Shown one piece after another: positions 18,719 to 28,511 of a stretch of 64,000 nucleotides of DNA. Source of the stretch: Ruegeria faecimaris (GTDB taxonomy: Bacteria > Pseudomonadota > Alphaproteobacteria > Rhodobacterales > Rhodobacteraceae); NCBI RefSeq assembly GCF_900182615.1, contig NZ_FXTE01000001.1:806001-870000 (forward strand), in the 5' to 3' direction. The notes under the pieces are model-generated. The model made no database searches and was not told the DNA's origin. It worked only from the letters and a program-made list of their open reading frames with translations. Numbering within the stretch: the first letter of the stretch is position 1; each line of letters opens with the position of its first letter. The position numbers and the translations under genes are program-made.

Positions 18719-19335
18719 TGGATACAGCCTTTCTCATAACCTCGTTTACAACATTGCTTGTGGTCATTGATCCGCCAGCACAAACGCCGATCTTTGTGGC
18801 CCTGACACAAGGCATGGATCGGCATGCGCGTTATACAATAGCGGTGCGCGCCTGTCTGACGGCGGCTGGGATTCTGGCCATGTTCGCCGCATTCGGCGAG
18901 GCGGTTCTGGGCTTTATTGGCATCTCGATGGAGGCGTTCCGCGTTGCGGGCGGCGTTCTGTTGTTCCTCACAGCGCTGGACATGCTGTTCGAACGGCGCA
19001 CCAAGCGGCGCGAAAACAGCGCCGAAGAAGAAGAGCATCCTGATCCTTCGGTATTTCCGTTGGGTATTCCCCTGATTGCAGGACCCGGCGCGATTGCCAC
19101 AATGATCCTGCTGGCCGGGCAGCATCCGGGCATAGAGGGTCTGGCCGTGGTGATCGGCATGATGCTGATCGTAGTGGCGATGGTGTTCGTCACCTACCTG
19201 TCTTCAGGCGCGGTGGCACGAATTCTGGGCAAGACCGGGCTGAATGTGCTGACCCGCCTGTTGGGCATGCTGCTGGCGGCCTTGTCAGTTCAGTTTATCT
19301 TGGATGGGCTAAAAGCCTTTGGATTTGCGTCATAA
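18715..19335 (+). CDS. MarC family integral membrane protein
   Basis: A 206-residue protein with six predicted helices. MarC/NAAT-family features include ITSFTTLLVVIDPPAQTP near the start and PLGIPLIAGPGAIATMILL in the middle. The role of the family is unsettled; the older link to antibiotic resistance was withdrawn. A start at 18715 or 18718 both overlap the ABC-F stop, so the pair is likely coupled. Confidence 0.88.
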   Translation: MMDTAFLITSFTTLLVVIDPPAQTPIFVALTQGMDRHARYTIAVRACLTAAGILAMFAAFGEAVLGFIGISMEAFRVAGGVLLFLTALDMLFERRTKRRENSAEEEEHPDPSVFPLGIPLIAGPGAIATMILLAGQHPGIEGLAVVIGMMLIVVAMVFVTYLSSGAVARILGKTGLNVLTRLLGMLLAALSVQFILDGLKAFGFAS

Positions 19336-19375
19336 ATCCCCATATTGGATTCGAGTGACGCAGTAAGGTAGCGGT

Positions 19376-19957
19376 ATGGACGGCGACAGCATTGCAAATC
19401 TGGCCTATCTTGGATTGCTGGGCGCAGCGGTCGTGGCCTGGTTTATCTCTCAGAACCGGCAAAGCCTGAACAAAACGTTGCAACAGGCTCTGGCCTGGGT
19501 GTTTATTTTTATCGGCATCATTGCCGCCTATGGACTATGGGGCGATATCCGCAGCACTGTGGGCCCTGCCCCGCAGATGACCGTGACCGGCGAAAGCATC
19601 GAGGTGCCGCGCGCCTATGACGGGCACTACTATCTACCGGTTCTGGTCAACGGAGAGCCCATCACCTTTTTGGTCGATACCGGCGCCAGCCAGATTGTGT
19701 TGAACGAGGCGGATGCCAGACGCATCGGTGTTGACCCCGATCAGCTGAACTATTTCGGGCGGGCCCTGACGGCCAATGGCGAGGTGCGCACCGCCCCGAT
19801 ACGACTGGACAGCCTTGAACTGGGGCCCATCACGGATCGCAATGTCTCGGCCTGGGTGAATGAAGGGGCGCTGGATCAGTCCTTGCTGGGCATGGATTAC
19901 CTGCACCGGTTCTCGAATATACAATTCGCGGATGGGCGTCTGATCCTGTCGCGCTGA
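19376..19957 (+). CDS. Membrane-anchored retropepsin-like aspartic protease (TIGR02281 type)
   Basis: A 193-residue protein with two N-terminal hydrophobic segments (about 7-24 and 38-56) and a C-terminal aspartic protease domain. The catalytic motif is FLVDTGASQIVL with Asp101-Thr102-Gly103, and the flap-like GMDYLHRF follows. Like viral retropepsins it has one such motif, so it must act as a dimer. The protease domain probably faces the periplasm. Substrate unknown. Confidence 0.85.
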   Translation: MDGDSIANLAYLGLLGAAVVAWFISQNRQSLNKTLQQALAWVFIFIGIIAAYGLWGDIRSTVGPAPQMTVTGESIEVPRAYDGHYYLPVLVNGEPITFLVDTGASQIVLNEADARRIGVDPDQLNYFGRALTANGEVRTAPIRLDSLELGPITDRNVSAWVNEGALDQSLLGMDYLHRFSNIQFADGRLILSR

Positions 19958-19974
19958 TACCCTCTCGATATTGA

Positions 19975-19989
19975 GAACATAATAAGAAC
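19975..19989 (+). promoter_or_regulatory. LexA (SOS) box
   Basis: GAAC at 19975-19978 and GAAC at 19986-19989 with exactly 7 bases between, the established alphaproteobacterial LexA operator GAAC-N7-GAAC. It ends 16 bases before the start of the ImuA-like gene, well placed for repression of that promoter. Confidence 0.8.
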
Positions 19990-20005
19990 ATGCTAGAGTA
20001 ATAGC

Positions 20006-20632
20006 ATGTCCACACACCTTCTTGGCCGCAAACCCGCACGACAAATGGCAGGGCTGAATCTCCATCCGCAGATCACCCTGCAACTGGCCCGCGTGCACGA
20101 GGCCTGCGGCCCCGCCCGGCGCAGCTTTGCCATGTGGTTGGCCGGTCAGGCACAGGGGCCGGTTCTGTGGATTTCCCCCGCGTGGGAGGCCAGCCAGTTG
20201 CACCCCGGTGGGATGATGGCCTTTGCCGATCCGGCCCGGTTCCTGTTTGCCCGCCCCAACCATGCCGAGGATCTGCTGTGGTGCATGGAAGAAGCGTTGC
20301 GCAGCGGGGCAACCCCACTGGTGATCTGCGATCTGCCCGAGGCGCCCGGCCTGACGCCGGTCCGACGGATGCATCTGGCCGCGGAACAAGGCGGCACGAT
20401 GGGGCCAGCCCCGCTGGGCCTGTTACTGACCCCTGGCGATGGCGGCGCACAGGGGGTTGAAACCCGCTGGCACATGGCTGCGGATCATCACGCCGGGGTT
20501 CCCTGCTGGACCCTGACCCGCCGTCGCGCCCGCGCCCTGCCCCCGGTCAGCTGGCAGGCCACCCAGACCAAGACGCATGCCGGGCTGAACCTGACGCGGA
20601 TCAAGGCCCAAGATGTGTATTGGGGGGAATAA
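20006..20632 (+). CDS. ImuA-like (RecA-fold, SOS-associated) protein
   Basis: A 208-residue protein. By eye it follows the ImuA/SulA-type RecA-like pattern: an N-terminal core strand [10 protein letters not shown], an [16 protein letters not shown] segment, then [23 protein letters not shown] and [11 protein letters not shown] near the end. A Walker A loop is missing, as is usual for ImuA. ImuA normally serves mutagenic translesion repair together with ImuB and DnaE2, but neither is here; an MFS gene follows. The LexA box just upstream supports an SOS role. Alternative: a SulA-like division inhibitor. No strong ribosome site is visible. Confidence 0.65.
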   Translation: MSTHLLGRKPARQMAGLNLHPQITLQLARVHEACGPARRSFAMWLAGQAQGPVLWISPAWEASQLHPGGMMAFADPARFLFARPNHAEDLLWCMEEALRSGATPLVICDLPEAPGLTPVRRMHLAAEQGGTMGPAPLGLLLTPGDGGAQGVETRWHMAADHHAGVPCWTLTRRRARALPPVSWQATQTKTHAGLNLTRIKAQDVYWGE

Positions 20633-20693
20633 GTTACGCGGCTCACGGCACTTGTGACTAGCCAAGTGCTACATCCAACCCTAGCGTTCCGGT

Positions 20694-21908
20694 ATGAGCC
20701 ATCCAATCCATGACAGTCGCTATTCTTGGCTTCGCCTTCTGATCACCCTCGCAATCGCTACGGTGGCGAATGTGGGCATGTGGGCGGTAATCGTCGTGAT
20801 GCCCGCGATCGAGGCGCAATTCAGCGCCGGTCGGGCCGAAGCCTCATTTCCCTATGTCCTGTCGATGATCGGGTTTGCACTGGGGAACATGTGGCTGGGG
20901 CAACTGGTTGATCGGTTGGGCGTGACCAAGGCACTGATCGGTGCCGCCCTTCTGAGCGCGGTCAGCTATCTGTTGGCAACATGGGCGCCGAATATGCTGC
21001 TCTTGTCACTGGCCCATCTGCTGTTGGGGTTGGGCACGGCTGTTGGTTTTGGCCCTCTGATCGCGGACATCTCACACTGGTTCATGAAACGCCGCGGGAT
21101 TGCGGTGGCGTTGGTTGCCAGCGGAAACTACCTGTCCGGGGCGATCTGGCCAACGCTTCTGTCAGGCATCCTTGCACGTGAGGGATGGCAGCAGGTCTAT
21201 CTGACGCTGGCGGTCATAACGCTGCTCGTTGTCATACCCCTGTCTCTGCTGCTGCGCCGGCAAGTCCCGATCGAGGCCCATCGGACCGCCGCCGCCAATG
21301 CGCAGATCAACGCGCGCAGCGTGGGAATATCGCCGCGCAGCTTGCAATACGTTCTTGGTCTGGCCGGAATCGGTTGTTGCGTGGCCATGTCGATGCCGCA
21401 GGTCCATATCGTGTCCTACTGCGTCGGGCTCGGATATGGCCCGGCGGTCGGGGCCGAGATGCTCTCGCTGATGTTGCTGGGCGGCGTGGTCAGCCGAGTG
21501 ATCTCGGGGTTGGTCGCCGACAAGCTGGGCGGGTTGATGACATTGCTGGTCGGCTCTTTCCTGCAATGTATCGCCCTATTTCTGTTCCTTCCCTATGACG
21601 GGATGGCCTCACTTTACATTATCAGCCTCATGTTCGGTCTGGCGCAGGGCGGCATTGTCCCCAGCTATGCGCTCGTCGTACGTGAATATATGCCCCCGCA
21701 AGAGGCCGGAGCACGCGTTGGCTTTGTCATGATGATGACCATCATGGGCATGGCACTGGGCGGATGGATGTCCGGGTGGATATTCGACTTAACCGGAAAT
21801 TATCAACTGGCCTTTATCAATGGCATCCTCTGGAACGGGCTGAACATCGCTATCCTGCTGATGTTGCTAAGGCGATCGCGGCCCCGCAGGCAGGAGGTCA
21901 TGATATGA
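20694..21908 (+). CDS. MFS transporter
   Basis: A 404-residue, 12-helix major facilitator. The A-motif-like GQLVDRLGVTKALIG lies after helix 2. The general look, with an FMKRRGIAVALVASG loop, resembles monocarboxylate or oxalate/formate-type carriers, but substrate cannot be assigned. The stop shares ATGA with the following YceI-like gene, so the two are one transcript. Confidence 0.85.
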   Translation: MSHPIHDSRYSWLRLLITLAIATVANVGMWAVIVVMPAIEAQFSAGRAEASFPYVLSMIGFALGNMWLGQLVDRLGVTKALIGAALLSAVSYLLATWAPNMLLLSLAHLLLGLGTAVGFGPLIADISHWFMKRRGIAVALVASGNYLSGAIWPTLLSGILAREGWQQVYLTLAVITLLVVIPLSLLLRRQVPIEAHRTAAANAQINARSVGISPRSLQYVLGLAGIGCCVAMSMPQVHIVSYCVGLGYGPAVGAEMLSLMLLGGVVSRVISGLVADKLGGLMTLLVGSFLQCIALFLFLPYDGMASLYIISLMFGLAQGGIVPSYALVVREYMPPQEAGARVGFVMMMTIMGMALGGWMSGWIFDLTGNYQLAFINGILWNGLNIAILLMLLRRSRPRRQEVMI

Positions 21909-22501
21909 CCCAACTGACAAGGCGCGCTGTACTGTCCGGGTTGACCGCCCTTCCATTTGCGCACCCGGCTCTGGCCGGGTTGCGTCCCTATGAACTGGTC
22001 CGCAATGGCACTTCCGTAGATTTTACGTTCGAGCTGTCCGGAATCACACAGTCCGGAACCATGCCGATACGATCTGCAGATATCCGAATTGACACGACCG
22101 ACCTGGCCAACAGCCGGGTGGATGTTTCGCTGAACGTTGCCAAGGCGCGAACCAACCTGCCCTTTGCCCGCAAACCCATGCTCAGCGCTGGGGTTCTGGA
22201 CGCCACAGGATTTCCCACAATTCATTTCACCTCGACCGATATTCAGCTTGGCGAAGGTGGACGTATCTCGAACGGGGCCGAGATCACAGGTGATCTGACC
22301 TTGCGTGGTGTAACGCGACCAATCACATTGCGCGCCAATATTTTTCGCCCGCCCGGCAGCGCCCGAGACAACTTGAATAACCTCTCCATCCAACTCAGCG
22401 GTTCACTGAACCGTCACGAATTTGGCGCCTCGGGTTATTCCGACCTCGTAAAGGAAACTGTTGGCCTTGATATCCGGGCCAAGATCAAAAAGACTGGATA
22501 G
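21905..22501 (+). CDS. YceI-like periplasmic lipid-binding protein
   Basis: A 198-residue exported protein. The N-terminus LTRRAVLSGLTALPFAHPALA has a twin-arginine pair and a cleavage-like end, suggesting Tat export. The YceI lipocalin-like barrel follows (about 28-195), with TGDLTLRGVTRPI near its end and TGFPTIHFTS as core. Family members bind polyisoprenoids or quinone-like lipids. The start ATG 21905 follows CAGGAGG and overlaps the MFS stop by 4 bases; the longer reading from 21764 lies inside the MFS gene and is not supported. Confidence 0.85.
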   Translation: MTQLTRRAVLSGLTALPFAHPALAGLRPYELVRNGTSVDFTFELSGITQSGTMPIRSADIRIDTTDLANSRVDVSLNVAKARTNLPFARKPMLSAGVLDATGFPTIHFTSTDIQLGEGGRISNGAEITGDLTLRGVTRPITLRANIFRPPGSARDNLNNLSIQLSGSLNRHEFGASGYSDLVKETVGLDIRAKIKKTG

Positions 22502-22571
22502 ATCAAAAACGACGCCACAAAGTCGATAAGCCGCGCGCACCGCGCTGGAAATATCGCAATCTGAGCCCATC

Positions 22572-23795
22572 ATGCGCACGATCATTTCCTTTGCCGCCCT
22601 ATTTCTTTCCGTCATTCTGCTTCAACTGTCCACCGGTGGCGTTGGCCCGCTGGATGCGATTTCCGGCCTGACCCTGAATTTCACCACCGGGCAAATTGGT
22701 CTGTTGGGCTCGGCCCATTTCGTTGGCTTCTTTGTCGGATGCTGGTGGGCCCCGCGCCTGATGGGAAGCGTCGGCCATTCGCGGGCATTTGCCGTTTGCA
22801 CAGCTTTGGGCGCAATGGGGTTGCTGGGGCACACCCTGACGGACAACGCTTATATCTGGGCGGCCCTTCGGATCGCGTCAGGCGCCTGTGTCGCCGGGTG
22901 CTACACAGTGATCGAGGCCTGGCTGAACGCAAAAGTCACGAATGAGACGCGCGGGCGCGCCATGGGCACCTATCGCATCGTCGATATGGGCGCGTCCCTC
23001 TGCGCCCAGCTGATCATCGCAGTTCTGCCACCAGCATCATATGTCTCGTATAACTTGCTGGCGATCCTGTGCTGCGCTGCCCTGTTGCCACTGACCCTGA
23101 CGCGCGCCAGCCAGCCCGAAACGCCCGACGCCCCGCGGCTGCGCCCGAAACTGGCCTGGAACAGCTCTCCTCTGGCGGTGGCCGGGGTGGTGGTTGCCGC
23201 ATTAAGCTCGGCGTCCTTTCGGATGGTCGGCCCTGTTTACGGGCAAGAGGTCGGGCTTGGCGTCGATCAGATCGCGTTTTTCCTCGCGTCTTTCGTGCTG
23301 GGCGGCGCGTTGGCGCAATATCCGATGGGATGGCTGGCCGATAAATACGACAGGCGCTGGGTACTGATCTGGCTTTCGGTTGCCGCCGTCCTGAGCTGTG
23401 GAGTGACCATGGCCGCCAGCAACACCGGAACCGTCGGCGTCATGCTGGCCGCGTGTTTGTTCGGCTTTACGACCTTCCCGATTTTCTCGGTTTCATCCGC
23501 GCACGCCAATGACTTTGCCACAACCGAACAACGGGTCGAGCTCTCTGCCGCGCTGATGTTCTGGTATGCGCTGGGTGCGATTGCCTCGCCTTACGTGTCA
23601 TCCACTTTGATCCAATCCTTTGGACCCGGCGCGCTTTTTGCCTTTGTAGCGCTTGGCCACGTCTTCCTGATCATCTTTGGACTGGCGCGGATGCGCTCAC
23701 GTCCGACCCCCGAAGAGCGCACCAACTATGTCTATTCGCCACGAACTTCTTTTACTATCGGGCGCCTGTTGAAACGGTCGCGCGAGAAGCAGTAA
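22572..23795 (+). CDS. MFS transporter (YcaD-like)
   Basis: A 407-residue, 12-helix major facilitator with the A-motif analogue WLADKYDRRWVLIW between helices 8 and 9. Residues 80-120 (IASGACVAGCYTVIEAWLNAKV) match the YcaD-type group, inner-membrane transporters of unknown substrate. It ends just before a strong bidirectional terminator shared with the flotillin gene. Confidence 0.85.
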   Translation: MRTIISFAALFLSVILLQLSTGGVGPLDAISGLTLNFTTGQIGLLGSAHFVGFFVGCWWAPRLMGSVGHSRAFAVCTALGAMGLLGHTLTDNAYIWAALRIASGACVAGCYTVIEAWLNAKVTNETRGRAMGTYRIVDMGASLCAQLIIAVLPPASYVSYNLLAILCCAALLPLTLTRASQPETPDAPRLRPKLAWNSSPLAVAGVVVAALSSASFRMVGPVYGQEVGLGVDQIAFFLASFVLGGALAQYPMGWLADKYDRRWVLIWLSVAAVLSCGVTMAASNTGTVGVMLAACLFGFTTFPIFSVSSAHANDFATTEQRVELSAALMFWYALGAIASPYVSSTLIQSFGPGALFAFVALGHVFLIIFGLARMRSRPTPEERTNYVYSPRTSFTIGRLLKRSREKQ

Positions 23796-23798
23796 AAA

Positions 23799-23827
23799 GG
23801 GCCGGGAAATTCCCGGCCCATTCTTTT
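23799..23827. terminator. Bidirectional terminator between MFS gene and flotillin gene
   Basis: Perfect 9-bp stem GGGCCGGGA/TCCCGGCCC with a 3-base loop; AAAAA on the left and TTCTTTT on the right give T runs in both directions. Confidence 0.88.
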
Positions 23828-25496
23828 AGTGTTCGGTTCGTGGTTTCTGATCAACCACTTCTGCCTCATCGGCTGGTTTAACAGTGGGCTCTAGCGCGCC
23901 GTTGACGATGCCCCCGACCCCGTTTTCCATCGACAGGCCCAGCTCTTCGCCCAGCTTTTTCAACGCGGGCATCTGAACGGCCATGCCCATGATCGAATCC
24001 AGCGCCTGGTTCACCACCGGCTTGTCGCCATTGGCGCCTCCGCCACCACCGGCGGCACCGATCCCGCCAACCTGATGGATCTTGATCGAGTCGATCTTCT
24101 CCGCGGGCTTGACCATTTCCGCAATGATCGTCGGCATCGCCTCAATCCGGGCCAGATCAACCTTCAGACGGATCTGATCAACGGACAGGGCATTGTCAGA
24201 CTCGACAATCGCGCGCTTACCTTCCGCTTCGGCCAGCATGTCGTTCTTCTTGGCCTCGGCGCGGATGTTCAGCGCATCCGCTTCGGCTTGCGCCTCTTCG
24301 CGGCGCGCCTCAGCACGGTCAGCGGCGGCCTCTTTCTCGGCCTGGGCGGCCAGACGGATGGCTGTGGCCTGACGTTCCGCCTCACGCGTCGCTTCGATCA
24401 GAACGATCTGCTTCTGTCGCTCGGCCTCGGCCACCTGACGGGCGGTAACCACCGCTTCGGTCGCTTTGGTCGCCTCAGCGCGGGCCAGATCGGCAGAGGC
24501 ACGGGCGCGGCTTTCCTCTTCGGATTTCTGCGCGATGATGATCTGACGCTCTTGCTCGGCAACCTCCAACTCACGCTCTTTCGAGATCTCGGCCTCACGG
24601 ATTTTACGCTCGCGTTCAATGTCAGCCGCTCGAATTGCTTCCTCGCGCGCAATCCGGGCACGCTCGGTTTCACGTACAGAATCCTCGGTCCGCGCGGCGA
24701 TCTCGGCCTCTTGCGCCACGCGCAGGGTTTCGATCTGTTGCGTCTGTTCGATGCGCGCCTGCTCTTCGTCCTTGTCGATCAACAGCTTCTGACGCTGAGC
24801 TTCCATCGCAGCACGGCGCACTTCTACCTCGGCATCCGCATCAATCTGCGCGCGCTCTTTTTTCGAGGTCGCAATCACCTCGGCCAGCTTGCGCATACCC
24901 ACGGCGTTAAAGGCGTTGTTCTCATCCAGCGCTTCGAACGGTGTCTGGTCCAGCGCGGTCAGCGAGACCGATTCCAGCGACAGGCCGTTTTTCAGAAGGT
25001 CTTCGGAGACCGCATTCTGCACCTCTTGCACAAAGTCAGCGCGGTTTTCGTGCAGACCGTCCATGGTCATCTGCGCGGCCACGGCGCGCAGACCGTCGAT
25101 CAATTTGCCTTCGATCATTTCCCGCAGCTGTTCGACGTCGAATGTACGGTCGCCCAGGGTTTGGGCCGCGCGTGCGATGCCCTCTTCGGTGGCCATGACC
25201 GAGACATAGAACTCGACCCCCACGTCAACACGCATCCGGTCTTTGGTGATCAAAGCGGCCTCGGCGCTGCGCTGCACCTCAAGACGCAGGGTCTTCATGT
25301 TGACGGGGCTGACCTCATGCAACAGCGGCACGACGATGACGCCACCATCCATGATGACTTTCTTACCACCAGCACCGGTTTTCACCAGGCTCACCTCGCG
25401 GGTTGCGCGGCGGTAGAGTCGGGCCAGTACAAGGCCGATGAACATAACGACCGCTAAAATGGTCACAACTGTGACGGCTAGGAATGTAAGTTCCAT
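23826..25496 (-). CDS. Flotillin family protein (YqiK-like)
   Basis: A 556-residue membrane-anchored scaffold. One N-terminal helix (about 5-27) is followed by an SPFH/band-7 domain (about 30-210). A long charged coiled coil follows (about 215-440), rich in Ala, Glu and Arg. A Gly-rich patch (GGIGAAGGGGGANG) precedes the C-terminal tail. Flotillins organise ordered membrane domains. It sits 34 bases downstream of the YqiJ-like gene on the same strand, the usual yqiJ-yqiK pair. Confidence 0.93.
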   Translation of the reverse strand: MELTFLAVTVVTILAVVMFIGLVLARLYRRATREVSLVKTGAGGKKVIMDGGVIVVPLLHEVSPVNMKTLRLEVQRSAEAALITKDRMRVDVGVEFYVSVMATEEGIARAAQTLGDRTFDVEQLREMIEGKLIDGLRAVAAQMTMDGLHENRADFVQEVQNAVSEDLLKNGLSLESVSLTALDQTPFEALDENNAFNAVGMRKLAEVIATSKKERAQIDADAEVEVRRAAMEAQRQKLLIDKDEEQARIEQTQQIETLRVAQEAEIAARTEDSVRETERARIAREEAIRAADIERERKIREAEISKERELEVAEQERQIIIAQKSEEESRARASADLARAEATKATEAVVTARQVAEAERQKQIVLIEATREAERQATAIRLAAQAEKEAAADRAEARREEAQAEADALNIRAEAKKNDMLAEAEGKRAIVESDNALSVDQIRLKVDLARIEAMPTIIAEMVKPAEKIDSIKIHQVGGIGAAGGGGGANGDKPVVNQALDSIMGMAVQMPALKKLGEELGLSMENGVGGIVNGALEPTVKPADEAEVVDQKPRTEH

Positions 25497-25530
25497 GCAA
25501 ATTCCTCCGAGATTGGGGTTTGAAATTTAG

Positions 25531-26247
25531 TTAGTTTGACAAGCCGACCAGAACGAACCGGTCTTGCCGTCGGTCGCGCAGGACAAGCACTTCAGTGCCT
25601 TGTTCCAGCGTATCCTTGTCCTGCAGGGGCTCAGCGCGCAGGTAATGCGCATTGCCAAAGCGATCCATGACCCGCACTTCGGCCGGGCGGCCATGCGATG
25701 CTGTCCCTTGCGAGATGAAACCGCGACGGCGGGCCAGCATCCGTTCGGACATAGCCTCGGTCTCGGTTTTCGGCAGCAGGCGGGCAAAGACCGCGCTAAA
25801 GCCACGCGCAAACCAGATGCCTAAGGCCCCAGCCGGGATCGCAGCCATCCATGAGGGCAGATCAAAGCCCATCACATCACGCAGGCCCAGCTGCAGGCCG
25901 ATGCCAGACAGGCCGAAACCAGCCAGCAGAACCACCAGCCAGATCATGAACGGCACTTTGCCAAAGCCCAGCCAGCTTGCAGGACCGTCCGAGGTCACAA
26001 CCGGCGTTTCCGCCGCAACCTCGGCCAGCTCGAACTCACCCAGATCGACATCCGCATCCAGATCAAGTTCGAAATCACCGATGTCCAATTCCGGAGCGTC
26101 AACCAGATCAAGGTCAACGTCGCCCTCGCCCGCCATCAGGCTTCCACCCAGCATCAGCGCCACCAGTTCCAGCCCCAAAAGGCCAAACAACAGAGCAATC
26201 GCGATGGTAAAGGGCACAAATGCACCCTCGAGTAGAAAACTGAACAT
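25531..26247 (-). CDS. YqiJ-like membrane protein with OB-fold domain
   Basis: A 238-residue protein from ATG 26247, with a GGAGG site upstream. A first helix (about 8-34) precedes an acidic stretch of about 50 residues rich in Asp and Glu (VDLDLVDAPELDIGDFELD). Two more helices follow (about 95-150). The C-terminal part (about 170-238) is an NfeD/OB-like fold: RRRGFISQGTASHGRPAEVRV is split across it. NfeD-type proteins partner with flotillins, matching the adjacent gene. The earlier start at 26316 adds residues lacking a membrane signature. Confidence 0.85.
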   Translation of the reverse strand: MFSFLLEGAFVPFTIAIALLFGLLGLELVALMLGGSLMAGEGDVDLDLVDAPELDIGDFELDLDADVDLGEFELAEVAAETPVVTSDGPASWLGFGKVPFMIWLVVLLAGFGLSGIGLQLGLRDVMGFDLPSWMAAIPAGALGIWFARGFSAVFARLLPKTETEAMSERMLARRRGFISQGTASHGRPAEVRVMDRFGNAHYLRAEPLQDKDTLEQGTEVLVLRDRRQDRFVLVGLSN

Positions 26248-26503
26248 CAGTGGGCCGCCTCCGTTATTGTATACGATGGTATGCAGTAAATATGGGGAGT
26301 CATGACAAAGTTTCAAGAGGTTGTGATTCTATATTTCAACCTATGGGTAATTGACACGGTGACACAGCGGCAGTCGGGAAACCCGTTCTTTGGGGATTTT
26401 TCCGTGCATGGGGCCGGAAAGTTGCATCCGTGCAAAAGCCGGGCTTTTGCTGGGCTGTGACATAAGATAGACGGGCCTGCAGTTACATACGCGGAAACGG
26501 AAC

Positions 26504-28222
26504 ATGGCTCGGATTCTCATCACCTCGGCGATCCCCTACATCAACGGGATCAAGCACCTCGGCAATCTGATCGGCTCGCAACTGCCCGCCGACCTGTATG
26601 CGCGGTATCAGCGCGGCCGGGGGAATGAGGTCATGTTTCTCTGCGCCACCGACGAACACGGCACCCCCGCCGAGCTGGCCGCCGCCAAGGCAGGCAAGCC
26701 GGTCGCCGAATACTGTGCCGAGATGCATGGCGTGCAGGCCGATATCGCACAGCGCTTTGGCCTGAGCTTTGATCACTTTGGCCGCTCATCCAGCCCCCAG
26801 AACAAGGCGCTGACCCAGCATTTCGCAGGCAAATTGGATGACGCCGGGTTGATCCGCGAAGTGAGCGAGAAACAGGTCTATTCCCACGCCGATGGGCGCT
26901 TTCTTCCTGACCGCTATATTGAAGGCACCTGCCCCAACTGCGGGTACGACCGTGCACGTGGCGACCAGTGCGAAAACTGCACCAAGCAACTGGATCCGAC
27001 CGACCTGATCGAGCCGCGCTCGGCCATTTCCGGTTCGACCGACCTTGAGGTGCGCGAAACCAAGCACCTGTATTTGCGCCAGTCATCAATGAAGGATCAA
27101 CTAAACGCCTGGATCGACTCCAAGACCGATTGGCCGATCCTGACCACCTCGATCGCCAAGAAATGGTTACATGACGGCGACGGCCTGCAAGACCGTGGCA
27201 TTACCCGCGATCTGGACTGGGGCGTGCCGGTCAAGAAGGGCGATCAGGACTGGCCCGGCATGGAGGGCAAGGTCTTTTACGTCTGGTTCGACGCGCCGAT
27301 CGAATACATCGCTTGCGCCAAGGAATGGGCTGATGCGACCGGCAAAGCGGATGCCGAGTGGGAGCGCTGGTGGCGCACTGACAAAGGTGCCGATGACGTG
27401 CGCTATGTTCAATTCATGGGTAAGGACAATGTGCCTTTCCATACCCTGTCCTTTCCGGCGACCATTCTAGGTTCGGGTGAGCCGTGGAAGATGGTCGACC
27501 ATCTGAAATCCTTCAACTACCTGAACTATGACGGCGGCCAGTTCTCAACCAGCCAAGGTCGCGGCGTGTTCATGGACCAGGCGCTGGACATCCTGCCTGC
27601 CGATTACTGGCGCTGGTGGCTGCTGAGCCATGCGCCCGAAAGCAGCGATAGCGAATTCACCTGGGAGAACTTCCAGCAATCGGTGAACAAGGATCTGGCC
27701 GATGTGTTGGGCAACTTCGTCAGCCGGATCACCAAGTTCTGCCGCTCAAAATTCGGCGAGGCGGTGCCCCAAGGCGGCACCTATGGCGACCGCGAGCAGG
27801 CCCTGATCGAAGAGCTGACCCGCCGCGTCCGCGCCTATGAAGGGTTCATGGAGGCAATGGAAGTTCGCAAATCCGCCCAGGAATTGCGCGCCATCTGGGT
27901 TGCCGGGAACGAGTATCTTCAATCCGCGGCACCCTGGTCGACCTTCAAGGAAGATCCCGAACAGGCCGCGGTACAGGTGCGTCTGGGTCTGAACTTGATC
28001 CGGCTCTATGCCGTGCTCAGTGCGCCGTTCATTCCCGAAACCACCGCCCGTATGCTGAGCGCGATGAACACGATGGATACCGCCTGGCCTGACGATGTTG
28101 CGGCGGCCCTGTCCGCCCTGCCCGCAGGCCACGACTTTGCCGTTCCCGATGTTCTGTTCGCCAAGATCACCGACGAACAGCGCGAAGACTGGCAGGACCG
28201 TTTTGCAGGTGTCCGCACCTAA
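26504..28222 (+). CDS. metG: Methionine-tRNA ligase
   Basis: Charges tRNA-Met. The HIGH-type motif is HLGN (18-21) in [12 protein letters not shown] zinc knuckle CPNCGYDR...CENC lies at 143-159. The catalytic KMSKS loop is replaced by QFSTS (346-350), so both lysines are gone. The anticodon-binding domain fills 385-572; there is no C-terminal tRNA-binding extension. The 572-residue length is normal for this subtype. The gene stands alone with a terminator after it. Confidence 0.96.
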   Translation: MARILITSAIPYINGIKHLGNLIGSQLPADLYARYQRGRGNEVMFLCATDEHGTPAELAAAKAGKPVAEYCAEMHGVQADIAQRFGLSFDHFGRSSSPQNKALTQHFAGKLDDAGLIREVSEKQVYSHADGRFLPDRYIEGTCPNCGYDRARGDQCENCTKQLDPTDLIEPRSAISGSTDLEVRETKHLYLRQSSMKDQLNAWIDSKTDWPILTTSIAKKWLHDGDGLQDRGITRDLDWGVPVKKGDQDWPGMEGKVFYVWFDAPIEYIACAKEWADATGKADAEWERWWRTDKGADDVRYVQFMGKDNVPFHTLSFPATILGSGEPWKMVDHLKSFNYLNYDGGQFSTSQGRGVFMDQALDILPADYWRWWLLSHAPESSDSEFTWENFQQSVNKDLADVLGNFVSRITKFCRSKFGEAVPQGGTYGDREQALIEELTRRVRAYEGFMEAMEVRKSAQELRAIWVAGNEYLQSAAPWSTFKEDPEQAAVQVRLGLNLIRLYAVLSAPFIPETTARMLSAMNTMDTAWPDDVAAALSALPAGHDFAVPDVLFAKITDEQREDWQDRFAGVRT

Positions 28223-28247
28223 GACACCCGACCGGGAAAAGAATACA

Positions 28248-28271
28248 AGGGGCTTAACGGCCCCCTTTTTT
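28248..28271 (+). terminator. Rho-independent terminator after metG
   Basis: AAGGGG (28248-28253) pairs with CCCCTT after an 8-9 base loop and is followed by a six-T run, 25 bases past the metG stop. Confidence 0.8.
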
Positions 28272-28511
28272 CATTTTGCGTTTGATCCAGATTGCCGGAA
28301 ACGACCTTGCCAGATCAGGGAACTAGCCCTGGCCGATTTGCGTAAACCTGCCGCCCTACAGAAAAATATCCTTGGGTAAGCGATTGCCCTACGGGCTAAC
28401 ACGCTTGAGAAACCTAGCAAAACCAGCCATCCTCACGAAGAGTTTAGGCGACTCGGACCGCTGGCGGCGACCCGAGTTGTGTCCAGTTTTTGTTTCAATG
28501 GGGCTTCTGCC

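Noticed and set aside
24075-25457. 460-codon open frame on the plus strand, opposite the flotillin gene
   Set aside because: It is the antisense of a repetitive, Ala/Glu/Arg-rich coiled coil, which opens the opposite frame. No domain or ribosome site; the flotillin gene explains the region.
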